Source: Isoetes taiwanensis (taxonomy: Eukaryota > Streptophyta > Lycopodiopsida > Isoetales > Isoetaceae). Taken from it: a stretch of 64,000 nucleotides of DNA. A program made the translations under genes and the position numbers. Shown piece after piece: positions 23,380 through 36,752 of the stretch. The notes below the pieces were generated by a model. That model was given only the letters and a program-made list of their open reading frames with translations, was not told where the DNA came from and ran no database searches. The DNA is taken from positions 560,145 to 624,144 of the forward strand of contig JAJEKV010000167.1 of the NCBI GenBank assembly GCA_021234155.1, written 5' to 3'. Numbering within the stretch: the stretch's first letter is position 1; the number at the start of each line of letters is the position of its first letter.

Positions 23380-24480
23380 ACCTTCAGGCATCTTGCCATC
23401 AATGGGAGAAGCAATCATTGAGCAGCTTTACAAGACATTGCACATTTCCATTTACATGACACAAACCTGGATTTTCAAATGTGTGGCATATATTTTCAGC
23501 CTGTTTATCTGTTTTCTTAGTTGGACTGTAACAACTGCAACTAATTATTTTGCATTCTTCTTGAAATGCTGGTTTACAGCACTTTAACATGACCTTGTGA
23601 AGAACTGTTTTGCATCTTTAAGTGTGTTAAGGAAGGGCTACATTACTTGATAATCTGAAGAAGTTGAAAAAGATCCATCTTGGTAATGTTTTGCAGGATT
23701 CATCCATTGATGATGGGAACTTAGTTTAGGCTCCAACTGTTTCGTGTAAATATCCAATTGTTTGCTCTGAGTGGCGAGGAGCCTTTAACATTGGAGCATA
23801 ATTTTTTTAGTTCGTGACACCATCTCAAAATTGTGCTAGGACGTTCATAGATTGACCTTGTTTGAATCACCAAGTTACAAAACTGCAAACTAAACGGATT
23901 TTATTTGCAACAAATCAAAATCAATTTCATTAGGATGGATGGATGGATAGATCAATTTCATTAGGATGGATGGATGGATGGATGGATGGATGGATGGACA
24001 GATCGACAGGAACATCCATGGAGACCAAATTGGTTACGGAACCAAAAAAAAAAGGGGAGCATAGATCTAAGTGACACAATAATAATAAAAATAATAATTA
24101 TGCTAGTGAGAATATGATGCTGCTCAAATTTTCCTAGGCATAGTCTATCCAAAGATTGGAAGGCCAATGGTCTAGAATAATTGCTACACCTCCTCGATAG
24201 ACTGCCTATTTTTTGTGCTGGCACGCTTTTCTCACTTTGCAAAGTTCGTCCCTATGCCTACATAATTGAAGAGGGGAAAGATCTCTTGAACGAAGAAGTT
24301 AGTTCCTTTGAGGTGGTTTTCATGCTAGAGAATATGTAGCAGACTTAGTGCATCTTGAAACTGAATTAAAGAATGACGAGCCACCCTAGTAGCAGACGCA
24401 ATTCCAGTAGCCTAGACATGCATGATATCAGTAAAGAAATGCAGTGCCACATCCAGATCCGTCTGACTCTCTGTATCTAT
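23380..24480. other. NAXD 3' flank, then no gene
   Basis: The 3' untranslated region and terminator of NAXD should lie here; no single polyadenylation signal stands out. A second frame through the last exon (about 23,353-23,450) would encode more residues but needs a different splice phase. From 23,800 on no coding sense is seen. Confidence 0.4.
23934..24000. repeat. (GATG)n microsatellite
   Basis: Runs of gatg separated by gatagatcaatttcattag; the longer run is at 23,967-24,000. An (AAT)n-like run follows at about 24,079-24,100. Confidence 0.9.
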
Positions 24481-24486
24481 CCTAGT

Positions 24487-26020
24487 TGTGACGTTTTATG
24501 TAATTATATAGTATACGTATAAATACTATGACACGTCACCAGGGTATAATTAGACCCTTATAGGTCATTAGGGGATAACTTGGGCTAATCTAAAAGGGCT
24601 TTTCTTAGTTATGTAAAATTATCAGTAAGTTAAATAACCTAATTAGACTAAAGAATATAATAATTAGTAAATGTCAGCTAATTAGGGGGAGCCACCTGGC
24701 CCAAATCGATTGTTTAGGGAAACTTGCTAAGATTAGGGTGCAAATTGAGTCCCTACGCCCAATTCTGCCCCAAATTGATTGGGAAGAGTGGATAAGGGAG
24801 GAGCTACTTACCACAGTACCCTGACCTGAAGAATGGAAGCTTTTCGAGATAATAGCTCTAGCCAAGAGACCGGTTAGCCTTCAGATAGCTTGTGTTTCAG
24901 CGGACCCTTATATGATTAGATGGATGGTTAACTTCTCTATTATGTGCTATTAGGATGAGGATGGTTACTTTATTTATGGTTATGTTCTCTCTCTGTTCCG
25001 CCTGGATGCCTGGGACTAAAGGCGGTAGAGACCTGAAAAGCTCAGTAGTAGTAGACATGTTTCTAGCTAGAAACCCTTAAAACCCAGTAAATGCGGCCTG
25101 TGCACAAGAGCCCACTAGGTTGTGAATGTTATAATGTGGTTCAGCACTAAATAACGGCCACAGCTGGTGAAGTGGAGGCGGAGACTTGCTGAGTGTGGCT
25201 ACTGGGGCTCCTACAATGAGCTAGACTTATAGTGGATCACTGAGTGTGGGCCGGGTATGGGCCTGACACCTCCTGGATCGCAGGTTACATGCCTATAAGG
25301 ACGTCCTGGACTTGGTATAGATATAGGGGGGTAAGTCGAGTACGGATGCATGTGTACCCAGTGGCACGTATCCTCTAGCATACCCATGGAACCACTATGA
25401 TTGGAGTATCCTTTTCCCTTTCGTCCACCGAGGAGATGTAACCGAGTAGTCTCATAGGGTGACTCCATGAGATTGTGTCTCTGAGGGCTACAACCATAGC
25501 ATGAGTCAGCCTATCCGCAAAGTATGCACATGAGGGGCAAAGTGGAGGGACTACCCTAGTCATTGTTCTATGCCGATAACGCCATGTTATACCTCCGTCT
25601 CGATCAAGTATCCTGGAGGCCTTGACCATCGAATACCCCAAGAGTCTGAGCCCGGGGTAGAGCTTTTTTACGGAGTATTTTCTCATGTCATATTGGTATT
25701 GTGTTGTTGCGTATATGGAAGATGGATGGACCACCCTTTGTGGTGGTATATTAGTTTGTGTATGATTAATATTGCTAGATGCTAACATGTATGTACGCCC
25801 GCTGTATAGGATTCCCATAGAGGACGTGGGACTAATGACACCTTTGTGTCCTTCACTTTACATTTGGCCATCCCAAGTGGTCCGAGTTAGAAGGAGGGAC
25901 CATGGCGATGTAGTCGCCAAGGGAGCGAAATTCCCCAGATTTGTAATGATGGGAGCATTGTATAGATTCCGAGCTGCCACACCAAAGCTGACACCAATGA
26001 CGCCAGATTGAGTGTTTTGG
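24487..26020. other. Long non-coding unit, possibly an LTR or solo LTR
   Basis: The base composition and style change at about 24,487 (ttgtgacg) and again after about 26,020. The interval has no exon-like frame, many near-palindromic words, and a block at 26,008-26,030 (gagtgttttggtgccaag) that resembles a primer-binding region just inside an LTR. A large LTR of a Gypsy-type element would fit, but no matching partner LTR, integrase or target duplication is present in the window. Confidence 0.25.
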
Positions 26021-26049
26021 TGCCAAGTACGAGGGCATGGAGGGGGTGG

Positions 26050-27368
26050 AGGCTCATTGCAGCACATAGAAGATGCCTAGACTTCTAAGATCAACGTAGT
26101 GTGTTGTCTCCAAGCTTTAACTCCGACTCTAATGTCCGACCTCCACCTCAACATAATATTTTACTGGTGTATGTATCTCTGCCTCTAATGTTTGTAGGCA
26201 CTAGTGTCTGGTGTCTGTACTAAGGTCACTATGTCTGGAGTCAAGGTCTGAATTAACTATAACAATTTTGTTCATCTAGAAATAGCCACAGTCATAATTG
26301 TGGCAGTCATCCCCCCAAAATGAATACCGCACGTATTCACAGAGGTGGCAAAGATTGGACTTGCCCATCTAAAGCATCTTGGAGATCCTGACGATCCCTA
26401 AAAGTGAAATCACCAGCCCTACATGTGCCAATCATAAGAGGGTATTGTGGGCCAAAAAGGGAAGGTGGCAAAGCCGTTTGAACATTGAGATTAGCTTGCC
26501 CCAGACCATTTTAGATGTTCCTTAGACTGAGCACCTATTCAAATTCATGGGGCCTCGGTTTGAGCAAAGGATTCCCCGCTTGAGTGGGAATTCCTTTGAA
26601 GGACTCTTTTCCCCGCCATCCTCACACCGAATCACACCTTATTGGGGCCCTTTCTTTCATGGTTATCGGGGGAGATCTCAAAACACCCCCGCGGCTTCGC
26701 ATAAACTTTCCGGGTTAGGGCAAGACGACATAGTTGCACCCGCATTAGGGCAAGGTAGAAAAGTTGTGGATGCTCGCTTTGAGCGCTTGGAATAAAAAAT
26801 TGGCTCTTAAACGCCTTTTGTGCAACTTTTTTAGGCAATTGAGCAAAATCCTAGTGAGAGAAGATGGGACAAACCCTAGTGAGAGAAGGGCGTTAGTGAG
26901 AGATTATGTGTTTTAGCCTTTATGGCACATATATATTAATGTCATGTATGTGTCATTTAAATGTGTTAAAATTCTACCATTTTGACCCGCAGAAATGATG
27001 TATTAGTAAGTGTCATGTATGTGCCCCACAAGGTAATTTGAAAACGTAATTATTATTTGTACATGTTTATCTTATATTTATTAATCCTTTATATAATAAC
27101 TATGACTACGAGAAAAATCATGGGTAAAGGAGCATGGATTGGAAACCAAGTAAGTAAGATTTGCTTAGCAAATTATATAAAAATCTACAATGAGTTTCAG
27201 TAATTTTATTTTCAATACTTGGATATATCATGGAAGTGCAGTTCTCAAGTTCGTAAGGCGTTGTCACAACTAATATATTCAACTGACATTCGAGGTAAGA
27301 TTCATATTTGATATAAAAGTTCTTGAACTATTTAAGAAATAACATGGACTTTCTTGTCTCATTTACAT
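26050..27368. other. No gene seen
   Basis: Mixed unique sequence. Between about 26,852 and 26,920 the phrase c(c)tagtgagagaag recurs, and similar wording appears in the 32.6-32.9 kb tandem repeat. A frame at 27,107-27,300 starting MTTRKIMGKGAWIGNQ has no known match and is probably chance. Confidence 0.35.
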
Positions 27369-27567
27369 TAGGAATAGAGTAGAGTAGAATAGAATAGAAA
27401 GGCTTTTATCGTCCACAAAGACCAATCGGCCTATGGGACCCAATGAAGGAGCGCAACAGACTTATTACTTTCTGGTTTAAAAAATCCCCATCTTGAAAGT
27501 TTTTCGAGAGAAAAATTGTGGCGGTAATAAGAATATTATCTGTCAATGCTTGAAATATATATACATG

Positions 27568-28151
27568 TCAGGTGAGTGTCCGAGGACATAGCTGATCTCG
27601 CATATCTATGACCTCCTGAAGGTATGATCTCAATATCCGTACTGAAGCCGTACTCAATATCACATGTAGCTGCTGGTCGGGCCTGACTAACTCAGTATAG
27701 CATGTCCAGATTTGATTATATGCTGGATAGTTCTGAAGGGTATGACATTCATCCTCAAGGGCTCCCATTTGGCAGCATTGACAAATTCTATCCTGGCGTG
27801 GCTCCCCAATCCATCTGCCCATCTCAATTCAGAGACGATATGCACTTGTGCAAGGCAATAAGATATGCATCTGTGCGAGGCAATAAGTTTACACCTTTTC
27901 ATAGGCAAATGGATACATAAGTACCATTGTGGGCCCTGCCTAATGTCGCTTATATCGCACTGGTAACGTGATGCCTTGACCTGTTCAAGGGTGCTGGCAT
28001 TCCAAAGCTTACTGCGGAAGCAAGCGTCAAGGTATTGCCTCAAGCTATGGTGATCTGCTTCTCTTTGCACCTGTATGTATTTGTGCTCCTGCATATTCCA
28101 TCTCGCTAGCCATTGAGCTCTTTTTCCTCCAAAGATGCCTTGAGGCACCAA
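27568..28151 (-). pseudogene. LINE A C-terminal domain with zinc-knuckle-like motif
   Basis: Two overlapping minus frames, 28,151-27,687 and 27,822-27,568, cover it. The second has RICQCCQMGALEDECHTLQN followed by YPAYNQIW, which fits the C..C....(D)E.H.L..CP.Y pattern found after the RT in many LINEs. The first has VKASRYQCDISDIRQG, resembling the preceding LSRFR....L.IE.GR segment. The domain probably helps bind template RNA or target DNA. A single frameshift separates the two frames. Confidence 0.65.
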
Positions 28152-28599
28152 GGCCCCATTGCTATGATATAAATCAAGTTAGGAGGTGAGCATCGTCCAC
28201 ATGACCATCTTCCGAAAGTAGACAATGTGGTGATCAAAGACCGCCCGTTGAAGAGGAAAGAAACATGTCTCCTGCAATAAGATTCGATATGGAACCATGA
28301 ACTTTCCCCATACTGCCCGTGCTAAGAAGGATTTTTGCGCCTACTCCAAGTCAATCCAGGTACCGTGAGACACCACCAGGGCCCAACTTACGACCCCATA
28401 TAAAAGGACAGGCTCCACTAAGATCCTAAACAGGTCGATTGATGGGCCCAATCATTCACTTCACCGGGCTGAAAGTGTTGTTCTCAAGATTGACATAGTG
28501 CCTATGTCGCCATAGCCATATGGAAGTGTCTCAATGCATAGTAGAAGGAATCTCCACTTCCAAATATTTGTAGATGGGTGCCACTTCCAAATTTTGCTC

Positions 28600-30700
28600 C
28601 CAGTAATTGAAGAAGGGAGGCCTGGGGTAACGTGAGGATGATATGACCACCTTAGTCTTGACCATGTTGATGGACATGTTAGTCGCCTTGCAGAATATGT
28701 CTAAGATATCAAGATGCGCTTGTATGTCCGTCGGACTGTAAGCTAAGCAGATATATTAGTTGCATGGTGGTCTGCTATAAAAGTTGAGCTTCGTCGCCCC
28801 CATTATAAGCAAGCCAGTGCTCAAACTGATCAATGTAAAGCTCAAACAATGTTGGAGAAAGAGGGCACCTCTTTCGGACCCCGATACTGCTATCAAATGG
28901 TTGGCATGTTGGCTGCAACGGACCTCGTCTCATATAGCCTGTACACTACATTTATAGATCTGTAGGGACTCCAGCTGTCACAATCTTTCTCACAGCTTTT
29001 CCCAAGGCACAATGTCAAAGGTCTTAATGAAGTCAACGAATCAACAATATAAGTCTTGCTTATGATTCCCTTTGTCTTCAATCAGAGCCTGCAGTGTGAA
29101 GATGTGATCAATGGTTGAGTGACGGGACTTGTCTCGCATGCGTGAGGGCCCACAACTCTGCGGCCTCTGCCCAGCCCCTCAACTGCTGGTCCAGAATACC
29201 TATTAGCAGTTTTGAAAACGCGAAACTGACTATGATTGTTTGGTAATTGGCTGGGCATACGGGTCACCTACCTTGTAGATGAAAACAACTCTGCCAGTGG
29301 TCTACAGCGCGTCAGGGAGAGGGGGGGGAGGGACCTTTCTGTAATGTCCTCTTGAACAAGACAGTTCAGATCGGTACTATGGATAGGCCCTGCCACTTGA
29401 GCAACTCTGCCTGCATATGCTATCCAGGTTTGGCACGTTCCCATTGGCAAGACTTTGTAAGTTTTGGATCACATCTGCCTCTGTGATTTCCAGTGTCGAG
29501 CTTTCCTGGGGGGATAATGATGTTCATGTAGCCTGAGGATCGTAGAGTTATTGCAAGTATTGCCCCACTGCTCGGGAGTAATATTCCATTGTACTGGCTT
29601 TCTGAGCACTCTTTGCCAGAAGGTCCTGAGATGAGGTCCAAGAATTAAAACAGTTTCCTTTCATGCGCCGCGATGTATCTGACTTTCTTAGCCTAAGTAA
29701 ACTGTGGTACTATCTGGCTGCGTATAGGCGTAGAGCAGGGTCTGTGACCTGTCAGAGCCAATGTTTGTGTTCCTTGCACTTAGCATCAAACTACTAGTTA
29801 CGTGGGAAGGTTATGGTCCCCGAGGTCCATCGAGGGCAGCTTCTCTTTCTGCAGCAGTCATGAGCACATCAATCAGCTAGCCCTCATTGCTCTATATAGG
29901 GACTACAAAATTCCTGTCAAGTCATTTGTGAGCATCGTGGCGTAAGCCTCTGCATGTTTATAGTCCAATCACAGCAATGGCATGCGAGGAACTGCCTCAC
30001 AGGGGATTCAAACAGCCTGCCAAGGTAGCTGCAAGTAAAGTGGTAGGTGGTCGGAGTCAACCTTCGCATCCCTACTATCTGTTCCCAACTAGAAGTGCTT
30101 GACCACATGCATATCTTGCTCAGCCACCAACACATAGTCCACCACACTAGATCCGCCCCCCAGGTTCTCTTTCTTGCCAGTCCATTGCAAACTACCAGAT
30201 CAAAGATACCATAGAGCAAAGGCAACTATCGACCATAGCACGTGATCTGATTATCATCTGATGCCCGTGGCGAAGCTTCTTCTATGGGAGTGTAACTGCA
30301 ACACATCCAGTCAAAGGTTCAAATCTCATGGACTCTTCCATCCCCATGCGTGCATCAAAGTCTCCAAGGAGTATGACCTTTGCCTAACCGCCAGGTCTTT
30401 CAGATATCATCATATAGATCGATCTATGTTTCTAGCCTGTCCACATCTGAGTGGGTGTGATAGAATTGCTTTGGCATGTAGGAAGTAGCAGATCGCCACG
30501 AAGAGAGGGCTGCCACTACAGTTTTGCATGCCCACCCATAGGCATGGGTTGTGTCTGTCCATCTTGCACATAGAAATTAACTGTAGCGGTGGATGTCCGA
30601 GTAGTAGGTGCTCCCCCCCTCCTCCTCGGGTCCCTCGCTATCATATGCCGCCATTGAAGACTGGTAGCACCGGCATCATGACAAAGTTGGATAGCTTGTA
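28600..30700 (-). pseudogene. LINE A endonuclease and reverse transcriptase, fragmented
   Basis: The endonuclease keeps AKVILLGDFDARMG at about 30,400-30,360 (the GDFN/D motif) and, at 30,225-29,917, GIFDLVVCNGLARKRT, like the ..LL.lc...l.v.NG segment. The RT keeps pieces that translate in different frames: THARQVPSLNH near 29,130, LIEDKGNHKQDLY, VDFIKTFDIVPWEKL near 29,000, GVPTDL near 28,960 and RGVRKRCPLSPTLFELYIDQ near 28,860. The last is the G(V)(K/R)QGCPLSP block with Gln replaced by Arg. The FADD-like active site was not found. Stops and shifts are frequent. Confidence 0.68.
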
Positions 30701-30861
30701 TCCCCGTGATACTCCCATGTTTATGTGAGGAAGATGAGATCAATATCTGTGGCAACCGAAGTTAAGGTTATCTCTCTTCCGCCATGTAAAGCCGCGACAA
30801 TTTCAAGAGACCATGTGGAGGCACAATTCTTATTTGTGGCGTGGGAGTTGCAGCCGCAGAT

Positions 30862-32330
30862 TCAATGGTGGTGGTAGAGGGGAAGGAAGGGGAGGGGGGC
30901 GAGAAAGTGGAAGCAAGATGCAACGGGGGGACAAAGAAGAGGAGGCAACCGGAGCAGAGCGTCGGTTGTTAAGTGTGAAGCAAGGGCATGGTCAAGAGTG
31001 GTTGGGGCCTCAATCGGCGGCCCCGAGGATTTACAACGATTCGCATTAGCATTTTGGCGGCCGAAAAGATCTCGTATTTTGCACCGATCAGTCCCCGTGA
31101 GCTCCCCATCCGCAAACGCCTTAACTTTGGCCAACTCGTATTGCGCCTTCCGTTGTGTTAGAGTCGATCTCGAATAACATATAGGGTTGTCCCCTTCAAC
31201 CGCTTTGCCCCGACGCAAAATAGTTGCACACTCTTGCGCATCCTTCACAATGAATGTGACGACCTGGAGGCGGTCAAGGCACTAGGTGCTATGGCGGCTT
31301 GCCTTAACAATGTGCATCGGCGTATGGAATATCATTTGGGCGAGGATCAGCATTTGGCACCAATTAATGAGGTTCTCACATGCTTCTTCTGTTAGGCCAT
31401 GCACCACCATATTATGGCTTATGCATCTTAGCTCCTAGAGCGATGCCGAATGACACGACATGTGCTATTAACGGTCGACGAGGAGTGGGTTGTGGCAGCA
31501 TGGGGCGGTTTGGTGGTGCATTAGTGGGTGGTCCCGGCTGATGCCATGCGGTCTTTTGGATGTGTGGGATTGTCGTGGCTCGTCGCAAAGAGGCCTCTCT
31601 AGCCGGGAGTTCAACTCCCCGCTATAATTGTTGTTGCCTTGTCAATTCATGCATGCACCACAGTTGCTCATGAGCCTCTGCATGGAGGATCTTGCATTTT
31701 TGGGTGATGGTTGCCTGCAGTTTTTGCACCTCCTGATCTTGAGCAGCAGACCTATGCTCCAATTTGTGTAAGTGGAAGTCCAGTGCAAGGTTTATTATCG
31801 ACGAGGCCAGTTCTTGTGTCTCGACCCTACTCTGAAGGGCTCTCAGCTGTGACTGGCTCTCTTGAAATGAGACTTGGACTTTTCGCATCATACTAATAGT
31901 CTCCTCAGCTTTTGATCGGAGGAGGGAGATGGTTGCCATCGTCTCCTTCTCAGCACGTTGTTTGTCGTATGTCATGGCTTCTATGGTGGTGGATAGGGAG
32001 TCCATGCGAGCCTACAGGTTAGCGAGACCCTGCTTGTCTTGCTATCTCTCGAAGTGAGCCAAGTGGATGATGTCTTCCATCTGTTGTGTGCAGGTCTCCA
32101 TCTCTGCAATTTGTTGTTTTCTCAATTGCTAATTGCCTTCTGAGCACCTGAGGTATTAAGGACTACATCTCTTTTATCAGGCCTGCAATTTGGGTCTGTT
32201 ACTCTCAATTCTCGCCTCGAGTTGTTTTCAGGCCCTCGTCGATGCCTAGTTTGCCATCGAACATGAGCAGCAATCAACCGCTTGCCAGGCCAACTTCATG
32301 ATTGAGCCTTCGCTCGCACCTCCCTTCTAA
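30862..32330 (-). pseudogene. Coiled-coil protein relic, possible LINE or other TE ORF1
   Basis: The minus frame 32,005-31,622 encodes about 127 residues of nearly continuous heptad-like helix (DKQRAEKETMATISLLRSKA, then EETISMMRKVQVSFQE, then SQLRALQSRVETQELA). Upstream the same frame continues as MEDIIHLAHFER after stops at about 32,010-32,045. A second minus frame at 31,248-30,862 (ECATILRRGKAVEGDNPICY) is unrelated in type. Such a coiled coil is typical of retroelement ORF1 or gag proteins and of host filament-like proteins. Its position just 5' of LINE A favours the first, as inference. Confidence 0.35.
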
Positions 32331-32599
32331 TTTCTCCCTTGCCTTTGTTGTATGGGCTGGGCCATTTTGGTGGTGGCCCATCCACTTATTCCTCTCAGGA
32401 GAGCTCCTACATCGAGGGGTCATCAAAGCGTGTGTCTAGGCATGGGGCTAGGGTCTTGGGGTGTTGGGTCCGTGCTAGACGCGGTTTTATGGATGTTTCC
32501 ATCCGAATTGAAATCAGGATAGGGGGCTGCGTAAGTGGCTATGGCTGTTTGGGGTGTGCGAGATGAGGTCGAGGCAGAGATTAGGGCAAAGTGGAGGTG

Positions 32600-32935
32600 T
32601 TGCTCAAAGGACGTTATAAATGCTTAGAATCCAAAATGGAGATTCAAAAATGTCATTTGCACAACAATTTGGGCCCTGGAAGCAAAACCCAAGTGAGAGA
32701 AAAGGCAAGAGAGAAATGTCACTCGAAAGACATTTTGGACGCTTAGAATCTAAGGCATAGACTCAAAAACGTCGTTCACATAACAATTTAGGCCCTATAA
32801 GCAAAACCCTAGTGAGACAATAGGCAAGAGGGAAGCATTGTTCAAAGGACGTTTTGGATGCTTAGAATCCAAAACCTTGAAAATGTTGTTCACACAACAA
32901 TTTGGGCCCTAGAAGCAAAACTCTGGAGTGTAGAT
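32600..32935. repeat. Tandem repeat, period about 118 bp, three copies
   Basis: Copies begin near 32,600, 32,718 and 32,837. Each contains (g/t)ctc(a/g)aa(a)ga(c)gtttt..a.gcttagaatc, then (a)ac(a)acaatttgggccct and agcaaaac(c)c. Copies differ at about one base in ten. No coding sense. Confidence 0.85.
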
Positions 32936-32949
32936 AAGAACCCAACCCT

Positions 32950-35900
32950 GGAAAGAGAGTGACCCAAGGTGCTAGAGAGAGAAGGATGGGAAGGCACTGC
33001 AGAGAGAAGGATGCGAAGACGCCCAGAACATGGTGTGAACTCCACTCTTAGGTCTGTATTGCTTCTACACTATGAACTTGATAAGTGAAGCAAGGATGCT
33101 TTTGTTTTCATGAAGATGATATAAAAAGCACCTTGATCTTGGCCAATGACGCGGATCCCAGTATCATGGCAAAAAGTACTGGTGCTCCTTGTTGACTGGA
33201 TTCTAGGCTATCAAGTCAACCTCAGCGGAAGGAACCAATCACACGTGCGGTTCAGAACTCCATATCACATAGGCTGATCAATCCAGAGAAGGAATAATGA
33301 AACGGAATGCTTTTTCGTGAAGAAAAATGAGAGAGCAGTACTCAAACTAGGATTATAGGATATAGAGATGGAGCTTTTGAGCAGATCTTTTTGGAATGTG
33401 TAGAGGAAAGTGGTGGGAAGAAGTGCACAATTATTTAGTTTGAAATAGACTTGAGGGGTCATATGCTCAGAATTGGAGGAAAAAAAGTCAGTAGGTAATT
33501 AACTATGTAATAGTGATCAAAAAGTGGAAAATGGAGATGGAGGAATTTTGTTTTTTTGGAATTTTGATCAACTAGAATATTGCTCAAAAATTGGCAAAAC
33601 ATTCAAGAAAAATAAAAATTTTGACTGTATTTTTGGATCTGCATGAGTTTCAGAGAAAAGACAGTTTGTTTTCTCCAAGACAAGGATTTTGAAAATGGAT
33701 CTCGAGTTTGGGAGGATCTTTTTAACCTTTAGAACTGTGAGTATATTCAGAATCACTCTGGAAGGAGGGGCATCCAAGAAAATAAGGGATTCAATCAACT
33801 TGCAAAGAGTAGACTTTTATAAAAACAATCTATAAAACAAAGCAATTTTCATTCAAGCGGAATCATGACTCATTAATATCATTTTTCATGAAGGTAATAC
33901 AAGCCGGAAATAGTGCTCAGCACTAATCTTGAGATTTTCCACTGTCTTTGAGAGCTTAAGTGAGAAATCTTCAAAAAGGAAAGGATTTGAACCTCGACTA
34001 TTTCAGTCATCGGATCTATCGATCCTATGGTGCAGATTGTATGTTGGAAGTTATGGCCGCCTCTTGTTTCGATTATGGTCATTTATGATTGGGGGCGCCT
34101 ATGATTTTGAAATTTAAAATATAGGTTTGCCTAAAGTTTTGGAATGTGAAATATGTGGACTCAAACCTCCATATACATTCACTTAAGGTTTTAGAATATG
34201 AAATACGGGAACTCGAACCTCTACCATAATAGTGTGATGCCCTAATTAAAATGCTTTGACCAATACAACTAGCATATTTTTCTATTAATTCTATGTTTTC
34301 TTTATATCAATCCACTCAAATTTTCAAAGATAGCCTATGGTTCTAAGAATGGTCATTTGTACATCCATACTAAATCCCCTTGAAATCCCCTATTATTTTG
34401 CTACATATTCAGATGTAGGGAAAGATCACAAGGTAATGCACGAACTCAATCTTGATTATAAAAATGTGTCAAAAATCTGCCCTGATTGTGTCTAAGATCT
34501 CTAAGTTTTGCAAAATTTGGATTTTCTTCTTATAACTTGATTCCCATAGCAAGAAAAGATCAATCTGGTTGAAATTTATTGTAATCATGTCAATAAGAAT
34601 TCGTGCTTTCATACTTTGAGGTGATTTGAGCGTGAATCACTCCAAAAAAAATGCCCTTTTTTGGGAAGCGAGCTTTCCTTGGCATAAACCCAAAACTTTT
34701 CTTGAAGCACGAAATATCCCACAGTCTTGTAGCCAAAATATATATATATATAAAAAAAAAAAAAAAAGCAAAAAGACGCAACAGGAGGCTTGGGCAGTTT
34801 TAGGCTTGGATTCAATTTCTCATTAGGAAAGCATGTAAGAGACAAACTCTTAGCTAAGGGAATATTAAAATTAGGCATTCATTATATATATTAAAACAAC
34901 TTATAACATTAGACTAGCCATTAAATTGAAATGCTAGATTTAAACATTAGTATGTATAGGATAACCTATGTAAACAAGTATCGATACTGGCATGTTCATT
35001 GGGAAACGAAAAGAAACAAGCTAGGGGGAGGGGGGGGGGATTTAGCTATACTGGACAAAATATTAGTTAAGCATGATGCCAATCTAATCCAAACTGCATG
35101 GGCTTATTTTTTGTATGTTATAGTACTTATTGTCATAAGGCTTGGGGCTTGTTTTTGTATGCAAGATTTATACTTGGAAGTGTTCTTGGAATTGTGGGCA
35201 TTTTGTGATGCTTTGACGTTTGTTGTTTGACCTATTATATTTTGCACAAAAAGCATGATGTGAAATGGTGAACATCATGGCTTGATGATGATGAGTTGTC
35301 GTGCAAACATAGTACATTTTACGTACTAAGTACACCTTCATGCCAAATGGCTCACTCGATCCTTGGATCTCAAGAAGGCATATTGAGTTGGTTAATTTGT
35401 TTTGTTATGTTCTTGAATATGCGAGGGCTTAAGGCAGAGACCATAGTAGAAGTTTTAAAATAGTTATTTTCAACGACTATAAGAAGCTCCTTTTGCACAG
35501 CCATAGCTTAAAAACAGGCTTATGTGGATGCCATAGCCAGCTTGTCTTCTCAACCATTGCTTTGTTGTAACAATAGAAATATTAGATCCTATTGACTACT
35601 TTGCGTCATTGGCACTTGCAAGTGTTTTTGTGTAAAAAAAATTGTTGGCCTTTGATGAAGAATATGACATGGAATAGGCAACCATTCAAGGGCTGCAATA
35701 CAACAATGAGAAAAGAACCATAGATAAACAAGGTGCTGCGCACGGAGGGTTGCCCTCCATGGTCGGAGGGTGAAGTGGCTTAAATCATAGTTCAAAGTCA
35801 TGTTTTGAGAATCAATTCAAATTGCTACTTCTAGACAATAGAATACTTGATACCATGACTTTATGGGAATTGGCCTGAAGAAATCTTTGGTTTCGGCATG

Positions 35901-36117
35901 GAAGAAGTATTGCAGAAGCATAAGGACAAGTCTAATAGAGCAGAGAATGGGCCTCATGGAGTTGCTATTGAAGGGGCAATGAGGAAATGAATAAAGGGAC
36001 CAAATTTGATGCCAAGGGGCAGGCGAATTAATTCTGGTTGGTAATATTTCAAGGCTAATAAGCTAATATTAAATAAGCCATTAAAATTATATGTCCTTCC
36101 TAATATCCTATTGTTTA
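32950..36117. other. No gene seen over 3 kb
   Basis: AT-rich DNA. Noted items: an (AT)n run with a poly-A at about 34,739-34,766; a poly-G run at 35,022-35,039; and ggagggttgccctcc, a short inverted repeat, at about 35,744-35,758. Open frames are under 100 residues, lack motifs and overlap on both strands. Confidence 0.4.
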
Positions 36118-36270
36118 AATTTGGTTTTTCCGGCACCCCAAAAACTTTTTAGATTTTTTCCTTGGATTAATTTGCTATGGTTTGGGGTTTTTTGGTTGCC
36201 GGAATTTTTTTCCGGCTATCCAAAAATCGAAAGAAGTTTTTTACGGTCTAAAGTTTTAGCTTTCTTATTT
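36118..36270. repeat. Dispersed repeat, copy 2 (related to 12,786-12,935)
   Basis: Same landmark order as the 12.8 kb copy: ttttccggca, ggtttggggtttttt, ggttgccgga and atccaaaaat. An open frame of 154 residues over 36,091-36,555 spans it and looks like a chance reading of the repeat. From 36,300 to 36,750 no further feature is seen. Confidence 0.5.
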
Positions 36271-36752
36271 TTTAGTGTATTTCCTCTTTGGGCTCGATTG
36301 CACCTGGCAAGGAGGTCTGGCGCATGCCATGCCACGATTGCTAACCTCAAACTGTCGATTTATCTTCTCGCAGTCTTCTCCTTCAGCGTCTTTAATCCAG
36401 GCCCAGGTACACGTTATCCTTTATCCTCTGTTCTTTTTCTCATCGTTCTACAACAATCACGGATTTGGGATTGTTTATTTGCTAACAAACCCTTTGCAAA
36501 CGTTATATTTAGTCAACGGGTCGGAACTTTTGATGTGGGCTGGCAGATTCTTTAAACCATGTGCATACTAAACATTTTTAAACAGAACATTTTCAAGAGG
36601 GGGCGTACCAAGTCGGAGCTAGGTTTCTTCCCTAAAGTATTTCGGTGGAGGTAAGAATTCTTTGTCTTTGAAGGAATAGTCTATTGTCTTTATAAAAATC
36701 GTCTTTGCAGTTAACTAGAAGCTATGGTAGCAAAGAACGATTCGCTTCTTTT

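Larger units (their letters stand above)
27370..30790 (-). mobile_element. LINE (non-LTR retrotransposon) A, heavily decayed
   Basis: On the minus strand the order is endonuclease (about 30,700-29,950), reverse transcriptase (about 29,700-28,600) and a C-terminal region with a Cys/His cluster (28,151-27,568). This is the layout of an EN-RT LINE. The 3' side ends in the pentamer-like run ctattctattctactctact on minus at about 27,365-27,395, which could be the element tail. Almost every domain crosses several frames, so this copy is old and inactive. A possible ORF1 relic lies further 5' at 30.9-32.3 kb. Confidence 0.7.

Noticed and set aside
23312-23587. 91-residue frame with [19 protein letters not shown] across the last NAXD exon
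   Set aside because: Splicing in the phase set by exon 9 gives a stop at 23,379 and a C-terminus that fits the family length. The other frame would need a different phase; kept only as an alternative.
24487-26020. Complete LTR retrotransposon at 24.5-26 kb
   Set aside because: No coding domains and no second LTR were found, so only a possible LTR or solo LTR is reported.
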